DNA of 20,079 nt, taken from positions 1-20,079 of the forward strand of contig CALMAR010000246.1 in assembly GCA_937859855.1 (NCBI GenBank). Reading direction: 5' to 3'. Positions 1 through 8,127 of this stretch are shown piece by piece (the first letter of the stretch is position 1; every line of letters starts with the position of its first letter). The translations under genes and the position numbers were made by a program. This stretch comes from an uncultured Kineosporia sp. GTDB lineage: Bacteria > Actinomycetota > Actinomycetes > Actinomycetales > Kineosporiaceae. The notes under the pieces were generated by a model, which saw nothing but the letters and a program-made list of their open reading frames with translations, was not told the origin of the DNA and did not search any database.

Positions 1-1792
1 CAGCCGGAGTGTAGATCTCGTCCGGGTCGCCGGTGTACCGGTCCCTGGTCCCAGCGCCACGGACGACGGTGACGGACGGCGAATCGATCCTCACTGGACG
101 GGCGGCACTGAGGGCGGCGGGCTGTCCCTCCGGCAGCGACGGCCCGGAGCCCTCCGGAACTGTGTAGTCCTGCGTGGCGATCGGCTGATAGCTGGTGATC
201 GCCTCGGCTCGCTGCGGCACGCCTGTGGTCTGTGGCTCTTCGCGATCTCGCTCGGCGGCCCGCTGGGCAGCTGACATGCCCAGGAAGGTGCCGATCGCAC
301 CGGACAGCACCCGGCCACTGGCCCGGGCGGCGCCCCGGCCGCCTGCTCCGACCGAGCCCGCGGCCACCGCGAACTGGGTCCGGCCGGCAATCATCTGCGT
401 GAGCCGCCGGAACGGGCTCAGCGCCACCCACATCACCACAGTGAGAAGCAGCATCAGCACGATCTGAAGCCAGGCCGGATGAACGCCTGGCCCTAGCAGC
501 ACGCCCATCCCCATCACGGTGATAGCAGCACCAATACCGAAGATGATGGCGTTGATCAGAGCAGCGGCAACTGTGCTGCCGATTCCAGTGACCAGCCCTC
601 GCATCGTCGGGAACAGGCCCAGAGTGGCGAACGCAGGAAACAACATCACGCCAAACCGGACAATGACCAAAGCTCCAAGTACGAGCAGACCGGCGATCAG
701 CAAAAAGGGGACGGCACAGAGCGCAGCGATTCCCGCAAGCAGCGAATAGCCCACCCGACTGTCCGATCGCCGGCCCGTCAGGTATTCGTACGCATCCGGA
801 TCCTGGGCTTGAACCTTGGCGGCCACCTCGGCGAATTTCGCCTCCTTGGCCTGGATGATCTTCTGGCCCTGCTCCGGATCCGTCTGAACAATCTCGGCTT
901 CACGCCAAGTCAGTGCCTGCGAGTCGAAGATCACCGGACCATAAGACTTGGCCACCTGCGAATCGGCGTCCCCGAACGTGCCTCCAAGCCAAGCGCGATA
1001 GAGAAGGGCTTCCTGCATTCCCGCAATGGCCGCCGCGCCCGCATCGTCCTTGACGGCGTCATTCCCATTGAGTCCGTTGTTGACAGTGGCCAAAGTGCCG
1101 GTCACCGTCTCATCCGCCGCATGCCCGGCCACCAAAGGCCAGCGGAAGACCATGGTGACCAAAACCATGACCATCACGGCCCAGGCAATTGCGCTGGCTG
1201 ACGAAGCTAGCGATGCCTGCCGAGCCTTCCACACCAGGAGAAGGCCGAGCGCGGCCAGAACCAGGGGGAACCACTGCTCAAAGACCGCATGCCGCAGTCC
1301 ATCCACGACCTTGCCGATCAAAGGATCGAAGAACGACAGAAAATCAGGAGCGAATGCCTGGCCCACAATCGCACCGGTAGCGGCAATAGCGGTCTTCGGA
1401 AGGTTGAAAATCCAGTTCGCCACCGCAGTGCCGACGGACGCATCTGGAGCCCGGGCCAAGTCGGGTCCGCAGCCCAAGTCATAGGTGTTCCAGCGCAATC
1501 CGGCGTAGCCGTATTGTTGATAGATCGTGGTGGTCTTCTGCCCGGCGGCAAACGGATTACCGGCGGGCGGGAGTTCATCCGGTTTGGATTCGAAGAAGCC
1601 GACCATGCCCCGGCCAGGCATCTCCGGGGTAGGAGCGGCTTTGCAGCCGAGCACATCGGGTGCCGACCGGACGGCGGCTCGGGGCGCCGCCCGCGGCTGG
1701 AGCGCTGAGGCCGGGGAGGCCAGCACCAGCGAAACCAGACAGGCGGTGAACAGGGTCAGGACGGCGGTGACGGCCCGCCCCGCCGGGCTCAT
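1..1792 (-). CDS. VirB6/TrbL-like polytopic membrane protein of a type IV secretion operon (3' end outside window)
   Basis: The minus strand is open from an ATG at 1792 to the left edge, 597 codons with no stop, so the C-terminus is missing. Residues 1-30 look like a signal peptide (hydrophobic core about 8-25, ASA before Leu31). Hydrophobic segments follow near 133-147, 175-188, 201-216, a long block 348-432, and 440-458. After about 460 the protein becomes Gly/Ala/Arg-rich and then hydrophilic and probably cytoplasmic. Two Cys (50 and 108) lie in the exported N-terminal part. This layout, directly downstream of a VirB4-type ATPase, fits the inner-membrane channel protein VirB6/TrbL; that family call is inference from topology and order rather than a motif. 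The start overlaps the stop of the ATPase gene (ATGA, 1792-1789), implying translational coupling. Parts of the gene are less GC-rich than its neighbour. It could instead be a structural membrane protein of unknown type in the same machine. Confidence 0.72.
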   Translation of the reverse strand, partial: MSPAGRAVTAVLTLFTACLVSLVLASPASALQPRAAPRAAVRSAPDVLGCKAAPTPEMPGRGMVGFFESKPDELPPAGNPFAAGQKTTTIYQQYGYAGLRWNTYDLGCGPDLARAPDASVGTAVANWIFNLPKTAIAATGAIVGQAFAPDFLSFFDPLIGKVVDGLRHAVFEQWFPLVLAALGLLLVWKARQASLASSASAIAWAVMVMVLVTMVFRWPLVAGHAADETVTGTLATVNNGLNGNDAVKDDAGAAAIAGMQEALLYRAWLGGTFGDADSQVAKSYGPVIFDSQALTWREAEIVQTDPEQGQKIIQAKEAKFAEVAAKVQAQDPDAYEYLTGRRSDSRVGYSLLAGIAALCAVPFLLIAGLLVLGALVIVRFGVMLFPAFATLGLFPTMRGLVTGIGSTVAAALINAIIFGIGAAITVMGMGVLLGPGVHPAWLQIVLMLLLTVVMWVALSPFRRLTQMIAGRTQFAVAAGSVGAGGRGAARASGRVLSGAIGTFLGMSAAQRAAERDREEPQTTGVPQRAEAITSYQPIATQDYTVPEGSGPSLPEGQPAALSAARPVRIDSPSVTVVRGAGTRDRYTGDPDEIYTPA

Positions 1793-4689
1793 GTCGGCCC
1801 GCGCTTGCGCTGAAGGGTGCGCCGGGCTGCCTGGGCCAGCTCGGCGGACTGCGCCGTTGCGTCCGGCCGGGTGGCCCGAGTCGATTGACCGGCTCGGGCC
1901 GGCCAGCCGGTACCTGCACCGACCGGCTCCGGGCCGGTTACACCCGAATCCGGCTCCAGGCCCCGCTCCAGCTCAGAATCCGGCTGGGTGCTGTCACCGG
2001 CGCCTGCCCTCGCCTCGACTGGCTCGGGCCGGTCCAGCGGCTCAGAGCCGGTCAGATCGATCAACGGCAGCGGTTCGGCCAGACCCGGGACGTGCTCATG
2101 CAGCGCGGTCAGATCGATCTGCTGGGTATCGAGGTAACTGACCTCGGGCCGCAGATCGGCCGTCAGCATCGGCACCCGGCGCTCGGCCGGCGCGGCGGTG
2201 GTGTCCAGCGCGGCCAGCACGTGCGGTAAGTGGTCCAGATCGACCCGCATCCGATCCACGTTGCCGTCGACGTCCCGCATCACGAACTCGCGCAACCCGG
2301 ACCGGGCGTTCTCGGCCGCCCGCGGCGACAGCCGGGCCAGCACCCCCTCGTACCCCACTCCCGGCGGCACCCGCAGCATCCGCAGCGCATCGGAGGCCAC
2401 CTGGTCGTCCTCGATCCGACCCACGAACGCCGCTGAAATGAAGTTCGAGACCTCCATCCCCAGCACGTCGGCCGGGTTCTGAGAAGCGGCCAGGACGCAC
2501 GTGTTCCACTTGCGGCTGTCCCGCCCGAGCCGGGTGAACAACGCCCGCCCGGCCCCCCACTCGCCCAGGAAGTGAGTCTCGTCCAGGGCCACCAACTTGC
2601 GCTCGGCCCTTGGCCGGCCGTAGATGGTCCGGGTCGCGTACCAGGACGCCAGGTGCAGCAGCGGCACCGCCATCTGCTCACTGGTCGACCAGTGCTCACG
2701 CGGCACCGAGGGCGGCGGCAGCAGCAGGCCAGGCATGGTCAGCACGGTCAGAGTGGCCTGATCCCGGATCGTCTCGGTCTGCGGGCCGCGCGGGAAGAAC
2801 AGCCGGGCCAGCGGCATCTCAGCCATGTCGCGCAGATAGGCGGCGATGTCGCGGGCGTGATCGTCATCGCGCTGTTCCAGATGCTCGACCACCGACCAGA
2901 GCGACGTTCCCGGCGCGCCCTTGGTCAGCCGGATCGCCTCGGTCAGCAGCAGCCGGGTCCGCGGCGCCGAGGCCAGCGTGGGCGGTAGCAACATGGTGGC
3001 GACGTCGAGGGCCAGCAGCTTGCGGTCCTGGGAGGCCAGGGTGCGGGCCTCCTCCAGCGCATCGATGGTGGCGTAATCCTCCGGCCGGGGCTGCACCACC
3101 ACCGAATACGGGTTCAGCGTCCCGGCCGGGGCCGAGGTCAGATCGATGTGCCGGGCGAAGCCGGCCAGCTCGGGCAACTCGGTCAGCCGGGCCAGCGGGC
3201 CGGATGGGTCCAGCATCACTGACGTGATCCCCCGCCGGACCGCCTCGTAGGTGATCAGCCCGGCCAGCACCGACTTGCCCGACCCCAGGGCGCCGACGAT
3301 CGGGACCAGCCCGGAGGTCTCCCGGACCTCGGTGGCGAAATGCGTGTCGAACATGACCGCCCGCCGGGCCGAGGCGCAGGTGTGCCCGAGGTAGGGACCG
3401 CGCCGGTCACCCAGCCCGGACGACGCGGCCGGCACTCCGGCGGCGAAGTACAGCGCGGGCAGCCGCCGCCGGTAAGCCGTCGACGAAAGCGGTTCTCCAG
3501 GAACGAATTCCCGCAACAACCCGTACTGACCCTTCGGGTGTGCGATGGTGATCTGGCGCTTGCGGTAGGTGTCGATCACCTGGCGGGCCCGTTCCAGGCA
3601 CTGCTCCTGGGTGTGCCCGGAGACCGCGATCCGGAACCAGCCGTGCACCCGGGTGCCGGCCGTGTCGCCGCCGGTGGTCATCTGGTCCTCGATCACCCGG
3701 GCCTGCCGGGCCTGCCGCTCCAGCGCCAGCGGTTCGTCCAGGTCGTGGTCGCGGTAGTGCTTCTGCATGTCCCGCACGATCAGCAGCTTGCGCTGGACGG
3801 CGTCCAGGGCCTGTTCGCCGTCCAGCACGTCCAGCCGGATCGACCACTCGACCGCGAACGGCAGCCGGTCGGCGTGCACCAGCCATGGCTCGTGCGCCGG
3901 ATCGGGGATCTCGATCTCGTCCACCCGCCCGACGCTCAGCACGCTGACGTGCCGCTGGGTCCCGTTCGACAGCGGATCGCGCCGGCGCAACCGGACGGTG
4001 GAGGCGAACGGCTCGGCCTCGTAGACGATGCTCTCGGTGAACTCAGCCAGGTCCTCGTGATCCCATCGGTCGTCGTCCACCGGCGACAGCGCGCTGGGCG
4101 CGGGCAGCCCCAGCGCCAGCGAACGGCGCAGCAGCCATTCCAGTTCGCGAGCGGTGACCGTCCGGCCGTCCAGTCCTGGGCCGGTCACCGCCTCGGCGAC
4201 CAGGGAGGCGTCCCGGTCGACCCGCTGCACTTCCCCCCGGGCCGGGCGGCGCAGCAACCGCTGGGCCGTGGTCGACACCCCGGACCGGTCGGCCAGCTGG
4301 ACGCCGAGATACACCTCCTTCTCGGCCATGGTCGAGGCCCGTACGTGCTGCTGAGCCGAGATCAGATGGTCGGCCCAGGTGTCGCCGTCCATGCCAGGCA
4401 GCGGATCCGGGGTTCGGCGGTCCAGCGACCGGGCCCAGGCCGCCGCCGGGTACGGGCGGGAGGTGACCCGCAGGTGCAGCTTGCGCCCGGCCATCGCAGC
4501 CAGCCGGGTTGCGGTGTCGACGATCAGGTTGACCCGTTCGCCGTCCGCCCGGAACGCCCAGCGCTGGGTGGGCAGCGCGAACCAGGCCCAGGCGGCGGTG
4601 TCGGTGAAGGCCAGATTGCCTTCGATATGACGCAGGGCCAGCGGCCGATCCGCCGCACGCTCGCGATCGCCTGCGCGGCGTCCCATCAT
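1789..4689 (-). CDS. VirB4-like conjugation/type IV secretion ATPase
   Basis: This 966-aa protein has a clear P-loop, GALGSGKS at residues 466-473, and a Walker B segment LVALDETH at about 699-706. Both are placed as in VirB4/TraC ATPases: a substrate-independent N-terminal domain (about 1-440) followed by a RecA-like motor domain (about 440-830). The last 100 residues are Pro/Glu/Gly-rich and low in complexity, probably a flexible tail. VirB4 proteins are cytoplasmic-face ATPases that power assembly or substrate passage in type IV secretion. The start at 4689 overlaps the stop of the upstream gene by 4 nt (ATGA), and the end overlaps the VirB6-like start by 4 nt. A second ATG follows immediately, so the start could be one codon later. 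It is a motor of the T4SS type rather than an FtsK/TraB translocase, judging from length, flanking genes and the LDETH motif. Confidence 0.88.
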   Translation of the reverse strand: MMGRRAGDRERAADRPLALRHIEGNLAFTDTAAWAWFALPTQRWAFRADGERVNLIVDTATRLAAMAGRKLHLRVTSRPYPAAAWARSLDRRTPDPLPGMDGDTWADHLISAQQHVRASTMAEKEVYLGVQLADRSGVSTTAQRLLRRPARGEVQRVDRDASLVAEAVTGPGLDGRTVTARELEWLLRRSLALGLPAPSALSPVDDDRWDHEDLAEFTESIVYEAEPFASTVRLRRRDPLSNGTQRHVSVLSVGRVDEIEIPDPAHEPWLVHADRLPFAVEWSIRLDVLDGEQALDAVQRKLLIVRDMQKHYRDHDLDEPLALERQARQARVIEDQMTTGGDTAGTRVHGWFRIAVSGHTQEQCLERARQVIDTYRKRQITIAHPKGQYGLLREFVPGEPLSSTAYRRRLPALYFAAGVPAASSGLGDRRGPYLGHTCASARRAVMFDTHFATEVRETSGLVPIVGALGSGKSVLAGLITYEAVRRGITSVMLDPSGPLARLTELPELAGFARHIDLTSAPAGTLNPYSVVVQPRPEDYATIDALEEARTLASQDRKLLALDVATMLLPPTLASAPRTRLLLTEAIRLTKGAPGTSLWSVVEHLEQRDDDHARDIAAYLRDMAEMPLARLFFPRGPQTETIRDQATLTVLTMPGLLLPPPSVPREHWSTSEQMAVPLLHLASWYATRTIYGRPRAERKLVALDETHFLGEWGAGRALFTRLGRDSRKWNTCVLAASQNPADVLGMEVSNFISAAFVGRIEDDQVASDALRMLRVPPGVGYEGVLARLSPRAAENARSGLREFVMRDVDGNVDRMRVDLDHLPHVLAALDTTAAPAERRVPMLTADLRPEVSYLDTQQIDLTALHEHVPGLAEPLPLIDLTGSEPLDRPEPVEARAGAGDSTQPDSELERGLEPDSGVTGPEPVGAGTGWPARAGQSTRATRPDATAQSAELAQAARRTLQRKRGPT

Positions 4690-5066
4690 GCGGCCCTGCG
4701 CCCGCGAGCAGTCGTGCGGCGGTCCCGTACCGTCACCACGGTCTGGGTGCGATAGCGGTTGACCCTCGGCGATGGCCGTGGAGCCTTCAGGTCGGCGACG
4801 AAGGTGCGCCAGACCGCGGAGGGTGGGCGTTCATGATCTATGAAGCCCATCAGGCCGTAGGTCGCCAAGGTGGTGATACACACCTCCCACACCGGCGGCA
4901 GATGCACCGTCAGCGGGGTGACCGCCTCGACGAAGAGGACCACGAGGAAGACGACCAGCCAGGTGGCATAGGCCAGATACCGCGCGGTCCAGGGGAAGGT
5001 CAGGCCGGTGGGCCCCAGCCAGACGGTGTTGACGCGGTAGACGTCGTCATCGGGGGTGACCCGCAT
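4686..5066 (-). CDS. VirB3/PrgI-like small membrane protein
   Basis: This is a 126-aa protein with an N-terminal cytoplasmic segment, a strongly hydrophobic stretch at about 30-50 (one or two helices) and a second membrane segment around 58-75. A basic, Arg-rich C-terminal tail of about 45 residues follows. The two-helix topology, size and position immediately before the VirB4-type ATPase match VirB3 (Gram-negative) and PrgI-type (Gram-positive) subunits, which anchor the ATPase to the membrane channel. The assignment rests on topology and synteny; I recognise no diagnostic motif. It starts with ATG three bases after the stop of the VirB2-like gene and ends inside the ATPase start codon region (ATGA overlap), so the three genes are co-translated. 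Confidence 0.7.
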   Translation of the reverse strand: MRVTPDDDVYRVNTVWLGPTGLTFPWTARYLAYATWLVVFLVVLFVEAVTPLTVHLPPVWEVCITTLATYGLMGFIDHERPPSAVWRTFVADLKAPRPSPRVNRYRTQTVVTVRDRRTTARGRRAA

Positions 5067-5069
5067 CGG

Positions 5070-5345
5070 TCAGTTCCCGGTCCCGAACACCAGATCTGTG
5101 AGCTGGCCCGCGAAAACGTATAGAACAGAGGCGCCGGCGATCACGCCCATGCCGAGCACCACATTGGTCAAGGTGTTGGCGTTATCGCTGATCTTGCCCT
5201 TGCGCGCTGACGCGATGATGCCGAGACCGATGATCAGCAGAACCAGCGGGATCAGATTCTTGACACCCCAGGTCACGACCGCGTTGCTGTTGACCTGAGG
5301 GCCCGAATCAGCGGCCAGCCAACTCGCCGCGCTGTACACGGACAT
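5070..5345 (-). CDS. VirB2/TrbC-like two-helix membrane protein (pilin-like), first gene of the operon
   Basis: This is a 91-aa protein. The frame stays open far upstream, but the ATG at 5345 is preceded by a good ribosome binding site (GGAGG at 5355-5351, five bases before the ATG), which fixes the start. Two hydrophobic helices (about 27-46 and 61-82) are separated by a short basic loop (SARKGKISDN, about 46-55). This is the classic hairpin of VirB2/TrbC pilin-type subunits. There is no obvious cleavable signal peptide; the first 20 residues are mildly polar. It would be the inner-membrane or pilus-like subunit of the secretion channel, and its place upstream of VirB3-, VirB4- and VirB6-like genes supports this. 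Not proven: small two-helix proteins of other kinds look alike. Confidence 0.65.
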   Translation of the reverse strand: MSVYSAASWLAADSGPQVNSNAVVTWGVKNLIPLVLLIIGLGIIASARKGKISDNANTLTNVVLGMGVIAGASVLYVFAGQLTDLVFGTGN

Positions 5346-5678
5346 CTCTACCTCCGCGGCACGCGCACCTCCACCCCCTGGCGCCGGGCCGAACTCACGA
5401 CACGATGTGTAATGACAGTGCCACGCGATGTTTCGGTTGAATAGGGTTGGGCAGGAGTTCGGTCTATTTGCGACGTTCGTAGTGAGCTTACGTGGGCGCA
5501 TCGGCGGCTGTCCGGGCGGGCCGCATTCTTCATCGAACGGGACAGTCACGCCAAAGCTACGCAGACAACCTGTGCCTACAACGTTTCCCGCCCGGGACGC
5601 GCCGAAACGTCCTTGGTGGGCCGCCGAAGCGGGCGTGCTGGCCGGTCTCTGCTGAACCAGCTCAACTAACCTCCGGGC
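5346..5678. promoter_or_regulatory. Intergenic region between divergent type IV operon and plsC-like gene
   Basis: This 333-bp stretch has no convincing gene; the open frames crossing it lack ribosome binding sites. It must carry the promoter of the leftward type IV operon and perhaps that of the rightward acyltransferase. I could not find a good -35/-10 pair for either. Around 5400-5490 it is visibly less GC-rich than the flanks. Two small symmetric elements are present: ACACGATGTGT at 5400-5410, and the inverted repeat at 5581-5610 listed separately. Confidence 0.5.
5581..5610. repeat. 7-bp inverted repeat (ACGTTTC...GAAACGT) upstream of plsC-like gene
   Basis: ACGTTTC at 5581-5587 and its exact reverse complement GAAACGT at 5604-5610 are separated by 16 GC-rich bases. 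It lies 69 bp before the GTG of the acyltransferase gene. It could be an operator or a weak stem-loop; arms this short can arise by chance. Confidence 0.3.
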
Positions 5679-6437
5679 GTGGCTGATCTGGTCTACCCCC
5701 CGATCCTGTTGCTGGCCCGCAGCGCCTTCCTGGCGCTGGGGATCAGATTCCAGCTGTCCGGCACCGGGTACATCCCGCGCACCGGCGGCGCCCTTCTGGC
5801 CAGCAACCACGTCAGCTTTCTCGACTTCACCTTCTGCGGCCTGGCCGCGCGGCCCAGCAAACGACTGGTCCGCTTCATGGCCAAGGACCAGGTGTTCCAG
5901 CACCGGCTCGCCGGACCGCTGATGCGCGGCATGCACCACATCCCAGTGGACCGGTCAGCCGGAACCGGCGCCTTCGACCAGGCGATCGACGCCCTCCGGC
6001 GCGGCGAACTGGTCGGCATCTTCCCGGAGGCCACCATCAGCCGCTCATTCGTGCTGAAGGATTTCAAGACTGGCGCCGCCCGGCTGGCCTCGAGCGCCGG
6101 GGTGCCGCTGATTCCGATGGCGACCTGGGGTGGCCAGCGGATCTGGACCAAGGACCGCCGCCTGGACGTCTCCCGGGGCCGGGCCGTCACCATCGCGGTC
6201 GGCGAGCCGTTCAGCCCCGGACCGGACGCTGACCCGGTCGCCAGCACCCAGGAACTGGAGCGCCGGATCGGCGCCCTGCTCGAACGCCTGCAGCGCGGCC
6301 ATCCGCAGCAGCCGCAGGACGATGCCGATCGCTGGTGGCTGCCGCAGTACTTGGGCGGGGCGGCGCCGTTGCCGCAGGTGGCGGCCGAACTGGACGCTGA
6401 TGACATCATCGGCCGTCGCCGCCGTCCCCCGGCCTGA
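5679..6437 (+). CDS. 1-acyl-sn-glycerol-3-phosphate acyltransferase family protein (PlsC-like)
   Basis: This 252-aa protein carries the family's catalytic H-x4-D motif in NHVSFLDF (His44, Asp49). It also has the phosphate-binding FPEGT-type motif as FPEATIS at 115-121 (Ala in place of the usual Gly) and VPLIP at 142-146. PlsC-type enzymes transfer a fatty acyl chain from acyl-ACP or acyl-CoA to lysophosphatidate or related lipids at the cytoplasmic membrane. The N-terminal 20 residues are hydrophobic and could associate with the membrane. The GTG at 5679 has no clear Shine-Dalgarno upstream, so it may be leaderless; the alignment-independent evidence for the start is that hydrophobic family-like sequence begins at once. 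The exact acceptor lipid cannot be told from sequence. The DNA glycosylase gene follows 12 bp downstream, probably in the same transcript. Confidence 0.88.
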   Translation: MADLVYPPILLLARSAFLALGIRFQLSGTGYIPRTGGALLASNHVSFLDFTFCGLAARPSKRLVRFMAKDQVFQHRLAGPLMRGMHHIPVDRSAGTGAFDQAIDALRRGELVGIFPEATISRSFVLKDFKTGAARLASSAGVPLIPMATWGGQRIWTKDRRLDVSRGRAVTIAVGEPFSPGPDADPVASTQELERRIGALLERLQRGHPQQPQDDADRWWLPQYLGGAAPLPQVAAELDADDIIGRRRRPPA

Positions 6438-6449
6438 CAGTCTGGATCG

Positions 6450-7367
6450 GTGATGACCAGTTTCCGGATCGTGCCGCAGGGCGACTTCTCGCTGCCGGCC
6501 GCGATCGGCTTCCTGACCGGCTTCACTCCAGCCGGCTATCGGGACAACGGTGCCGGCCACGATGACGGCGCAGATCCGGTGATGCGGCTGGCCTTTCCGG
6601 TCGAGCGGCAGCCGGCCAGTGCCGGCGTCGCCGTCCGGCAGGGGCCGACTGGGGTGGTGACCGCCACCGTGGACGACGTCTCCGGCGGCACCGAGGGCCA
6701 GCTCGATCACGACCCGCTACGCGCCCAGATCGCCCGGATCCTGTCCCTGGACGTCGATGCGACCGGACTGCGGGCCGCGGTGAGCACTGACCAGCACGCC
6801 CTGGATCTGGCGGACCGGCTGCCCGGCCTGCGCCCGGTCTGCTTCAACTCCGCCTACGAGGCGGCAGCCTGGGCCGTGCTCAGCCAGCGGGTGCAGAGGG
6901 TCCAGGCCAGCCGGATGCGGCTGCGGATCGCCGAACAGCTCGGCACCCGGCAGACGGTGGCGGGCCAGCCGGTGCTCGCCTTTCCTGGACCTGAGGTGCT
7001 GGTGGACGCCGCTGGGCTCGGTTTCGTGCCGGAGCTGAAGGTGCAGCGGCTGCAGGCGGTGGGCCGGGCCGCATTGGACGGCGTGCTGGACGGTGAGCGA
7101 CTGCGAGCGATGGACCCGGACGACGCCATCGCCCTGCTTCGCACGATCGACGGGATCGGCCCGTTCTCGGCCGAGTTGGTCCTGATCCGCGGGGCCGGGC
7201 ACCCGGATCGGTTCCCGGCCAGCGAAGGCCGGCTGCACCGGGAGATGGCCCGCGTCTACGGGGTGTCCAAGGACGCTCTGACCGAGTTGGAGAGCATCGC
7301 CGACGGCTGGAGGCCCTTCCGGAGCTGGATCGCCTTTCTCTATCGGGTCACAGCCGGAAGTCGTTGA
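6450..7367 (+). CDS. AlkA-like DNA-3-methyladenine glycosylase (HhH-GPD superfamily)
   Basis: This 305-aa protein has a C-terminal helix-hairpin-helix with the Gly-rich loop IDGIGPFSAELVLIRG (about 233-248), as in AlkA-type base-excision glycosylases. These flip out and remove alkylated bases such as 3-methyladenine. The N-terminal 130 residues form the usual AlkA-like lead domain, and the segment SAYEAAAWAVLSQRV (about 134-148) matches the family's first helical block. At the position expected for the catalytic Asp, after the hairpin and a PDRFP stretch, the sequence reads PASEGR, with Glu259 as the only acidic residue. GTG at 6450 is directly followed by ATG at 6453, and either may start. 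Its 3' end overlaps the convergent phosphopantetheinyl transferase gene by 20 bp. The enzyme class is clear; the substrate range is not. Confidence 0.85.
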   Translation: MMTSFRIVPQGDFSLPAAIGFLTGFTPAGYRDNGAGHDDGADPVMRLAFPVERQPASAGVAVRQGPTGVVTATVDDVSGGTEGQLDHDPLRAQIARILSLDVDATGLRAAVSTDQHALDLADRLPGLRPVCFNSAYEAAAWAVLSQRVQRVQASRMRLRIAEQLGTRQTVAGQPVLAFPGPEVLVDAAGLGFVPELKVQRLQAVGRAALDGVLDGERLRAMDPDDAIALLRTIDGIGPFSAELVLIRGAGHPDRFPASEGRLHREMARVYGVSKDALTELESIADGWRPFRSWIAFLYRVTAGSR

Positions 7368-8109
7368 TCTCAGGATCGAGCGGCCATCGGCCGGGGCGCC
7401 TGCGGGGACTGGCCGCGACGGCAGCGGCGTACTCGCGGTCCACCCCGCTGGGCCGAGCGATGTCCCAGCCGCGGACCGCCCACTCCCCGTCCGGCCCGCC
7501 GATGCTGGTCTGCCATCGCGGCAGGTCCGATCCGGCCTGGTCGATTGCCACCGAGCGCATGGCTGCGGACAGGCCGTGCCCCGTGGCCTTGACCGCCGCC
7601 TCCTTGCGTGACCAGGCGTCCATCCGGGCCCGGGCCGGGTCACGCGCGGCGACCGTGGCGTCCCACTCTGCATCGGTGAAGATCGACCGGCGCAGCTGCG
7701 CCCAGTCCACCCGCCGGGCACGGGACTCAACGTCGATGCCGGCGTCCAGGTCGGGCCCAGTGATCACCACCGCCACCAGTTCCCCGGCGTGCGACAGGTT
7801 GAACCGGGCCGGTGGATCGCAGCCGTAGCCGGCCAGCTCAGGCTTGCCGTGCTCGGTGCTGCCGCAAGCGGAGCAACGCGTCGCCAGGCGGATTTCGGGG
7901 GGCGATAGGCCGGCGATCGGAGCGAGCAGGCGGCGCAGCATGGAGTGCGCAGCCAGGCCCCGGTCACGGTCCTCGGGCCGGCGGAACCGGTCCAGCCGGG
8001 TCAGCGTGGCATCGTCCAGATCAGCGGCCAGCCGGATCCGGACGACGTCGTCCAGCCGCCCCGCGGGGACGTGCGCGAACCACACCTGCACCTTCACCAG
8101 TTCAAGCAC
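7348..8109 (-). CDS. 4'-phosphopantetheinyl transferase (Sfp type)
   Basis: This 253-aa protein has the Sfp-type signature: FNLSHAGELVAV at about 103-114, the Mg-binding GIDVE (124-128, Asp126 and Glu128), and WSRKEAAVK (166-174) with the catalytic Lys/Glu pair. A CSACG segment (79-83) is common in this family. Such enzymes transfer phosphopantetheine from CoA to a Ser of acyl or peptidyl carrier proteins. Length is typical of the Sfp class rather than short AcpS. The GTG at 8109 lies 18 bp after the fabG-type gene, with no clear ribosome binding site. A second GTG at 8097 exists because a 12-bp segment is duplicated here. Co-transcription with the reductase is likely and makes sense for acyl-carrier chemistry, but the carrier protein served is unknown. 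Confidence 0.9.
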   Translation of the reverse strand: MLELVKVQVWFAHVPAGRLDDVVRIRLAADLDDATLTRLDRFRRPEDRDRGLAAHSMLRRLLAPIAGLSPPEIRLATRCSACGSTEHGKPELAGYGCDPPARFNLSHAGELVAVVITGPDLDAGIDVESRARRVDWAQLRRSIFTDAEWDATVAARDPARARMDAWSRKEAAVKATGHGLSAAMRSVAIDQAGSDLPRWQTSIGGPDGEWAVRGWDIARPSGVDREYAAAVAASPRRRPGRWPLDPEINDFRL

Positions 8110-8118
8110 CAGTTCAAG
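8095..8118 (-). repeat. Exact 12-bp tandem duplication at the start of the phosphopantetheinyl transferase gene
   Basis: On the minus strand CTTGAACTGGTG occurs twice back to back (8118-8107 and 8106-8095). Each copy ends in a GTG in the reading frame of the gene, so the duplication creates two alternative start codons four codons apart. Confidence 0.85.
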
Positions 8119-8127
8119 GTAGAGGGC

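Noticed and set aside
3340..4755. Long plus-strand open frame (471 codons) opposite the VirB4-like gene
   Set aside because: It is an antisense shadow in GC-rich DNA: composition is Arg/Gly/Pro/Val/Gln-biased, no family motif is seen, and the opposite strand has clear Walker motifs.
5412..5432. Sigma-54-like promoter on the minus strand, TGGCAC-N5-TTACA, upstream of the type IV operon
   Set aside because: It is one base off the -24/-12 consensus, but high-GC actinobacteria generally lack sigma-54 and no enhancer-binding protein is seen.
5428..5686. Small plus-strand open frames in the 333-bp intergenic region
   Set aside because: They have no ribosome binding sites, biased composition, and overlap each other.
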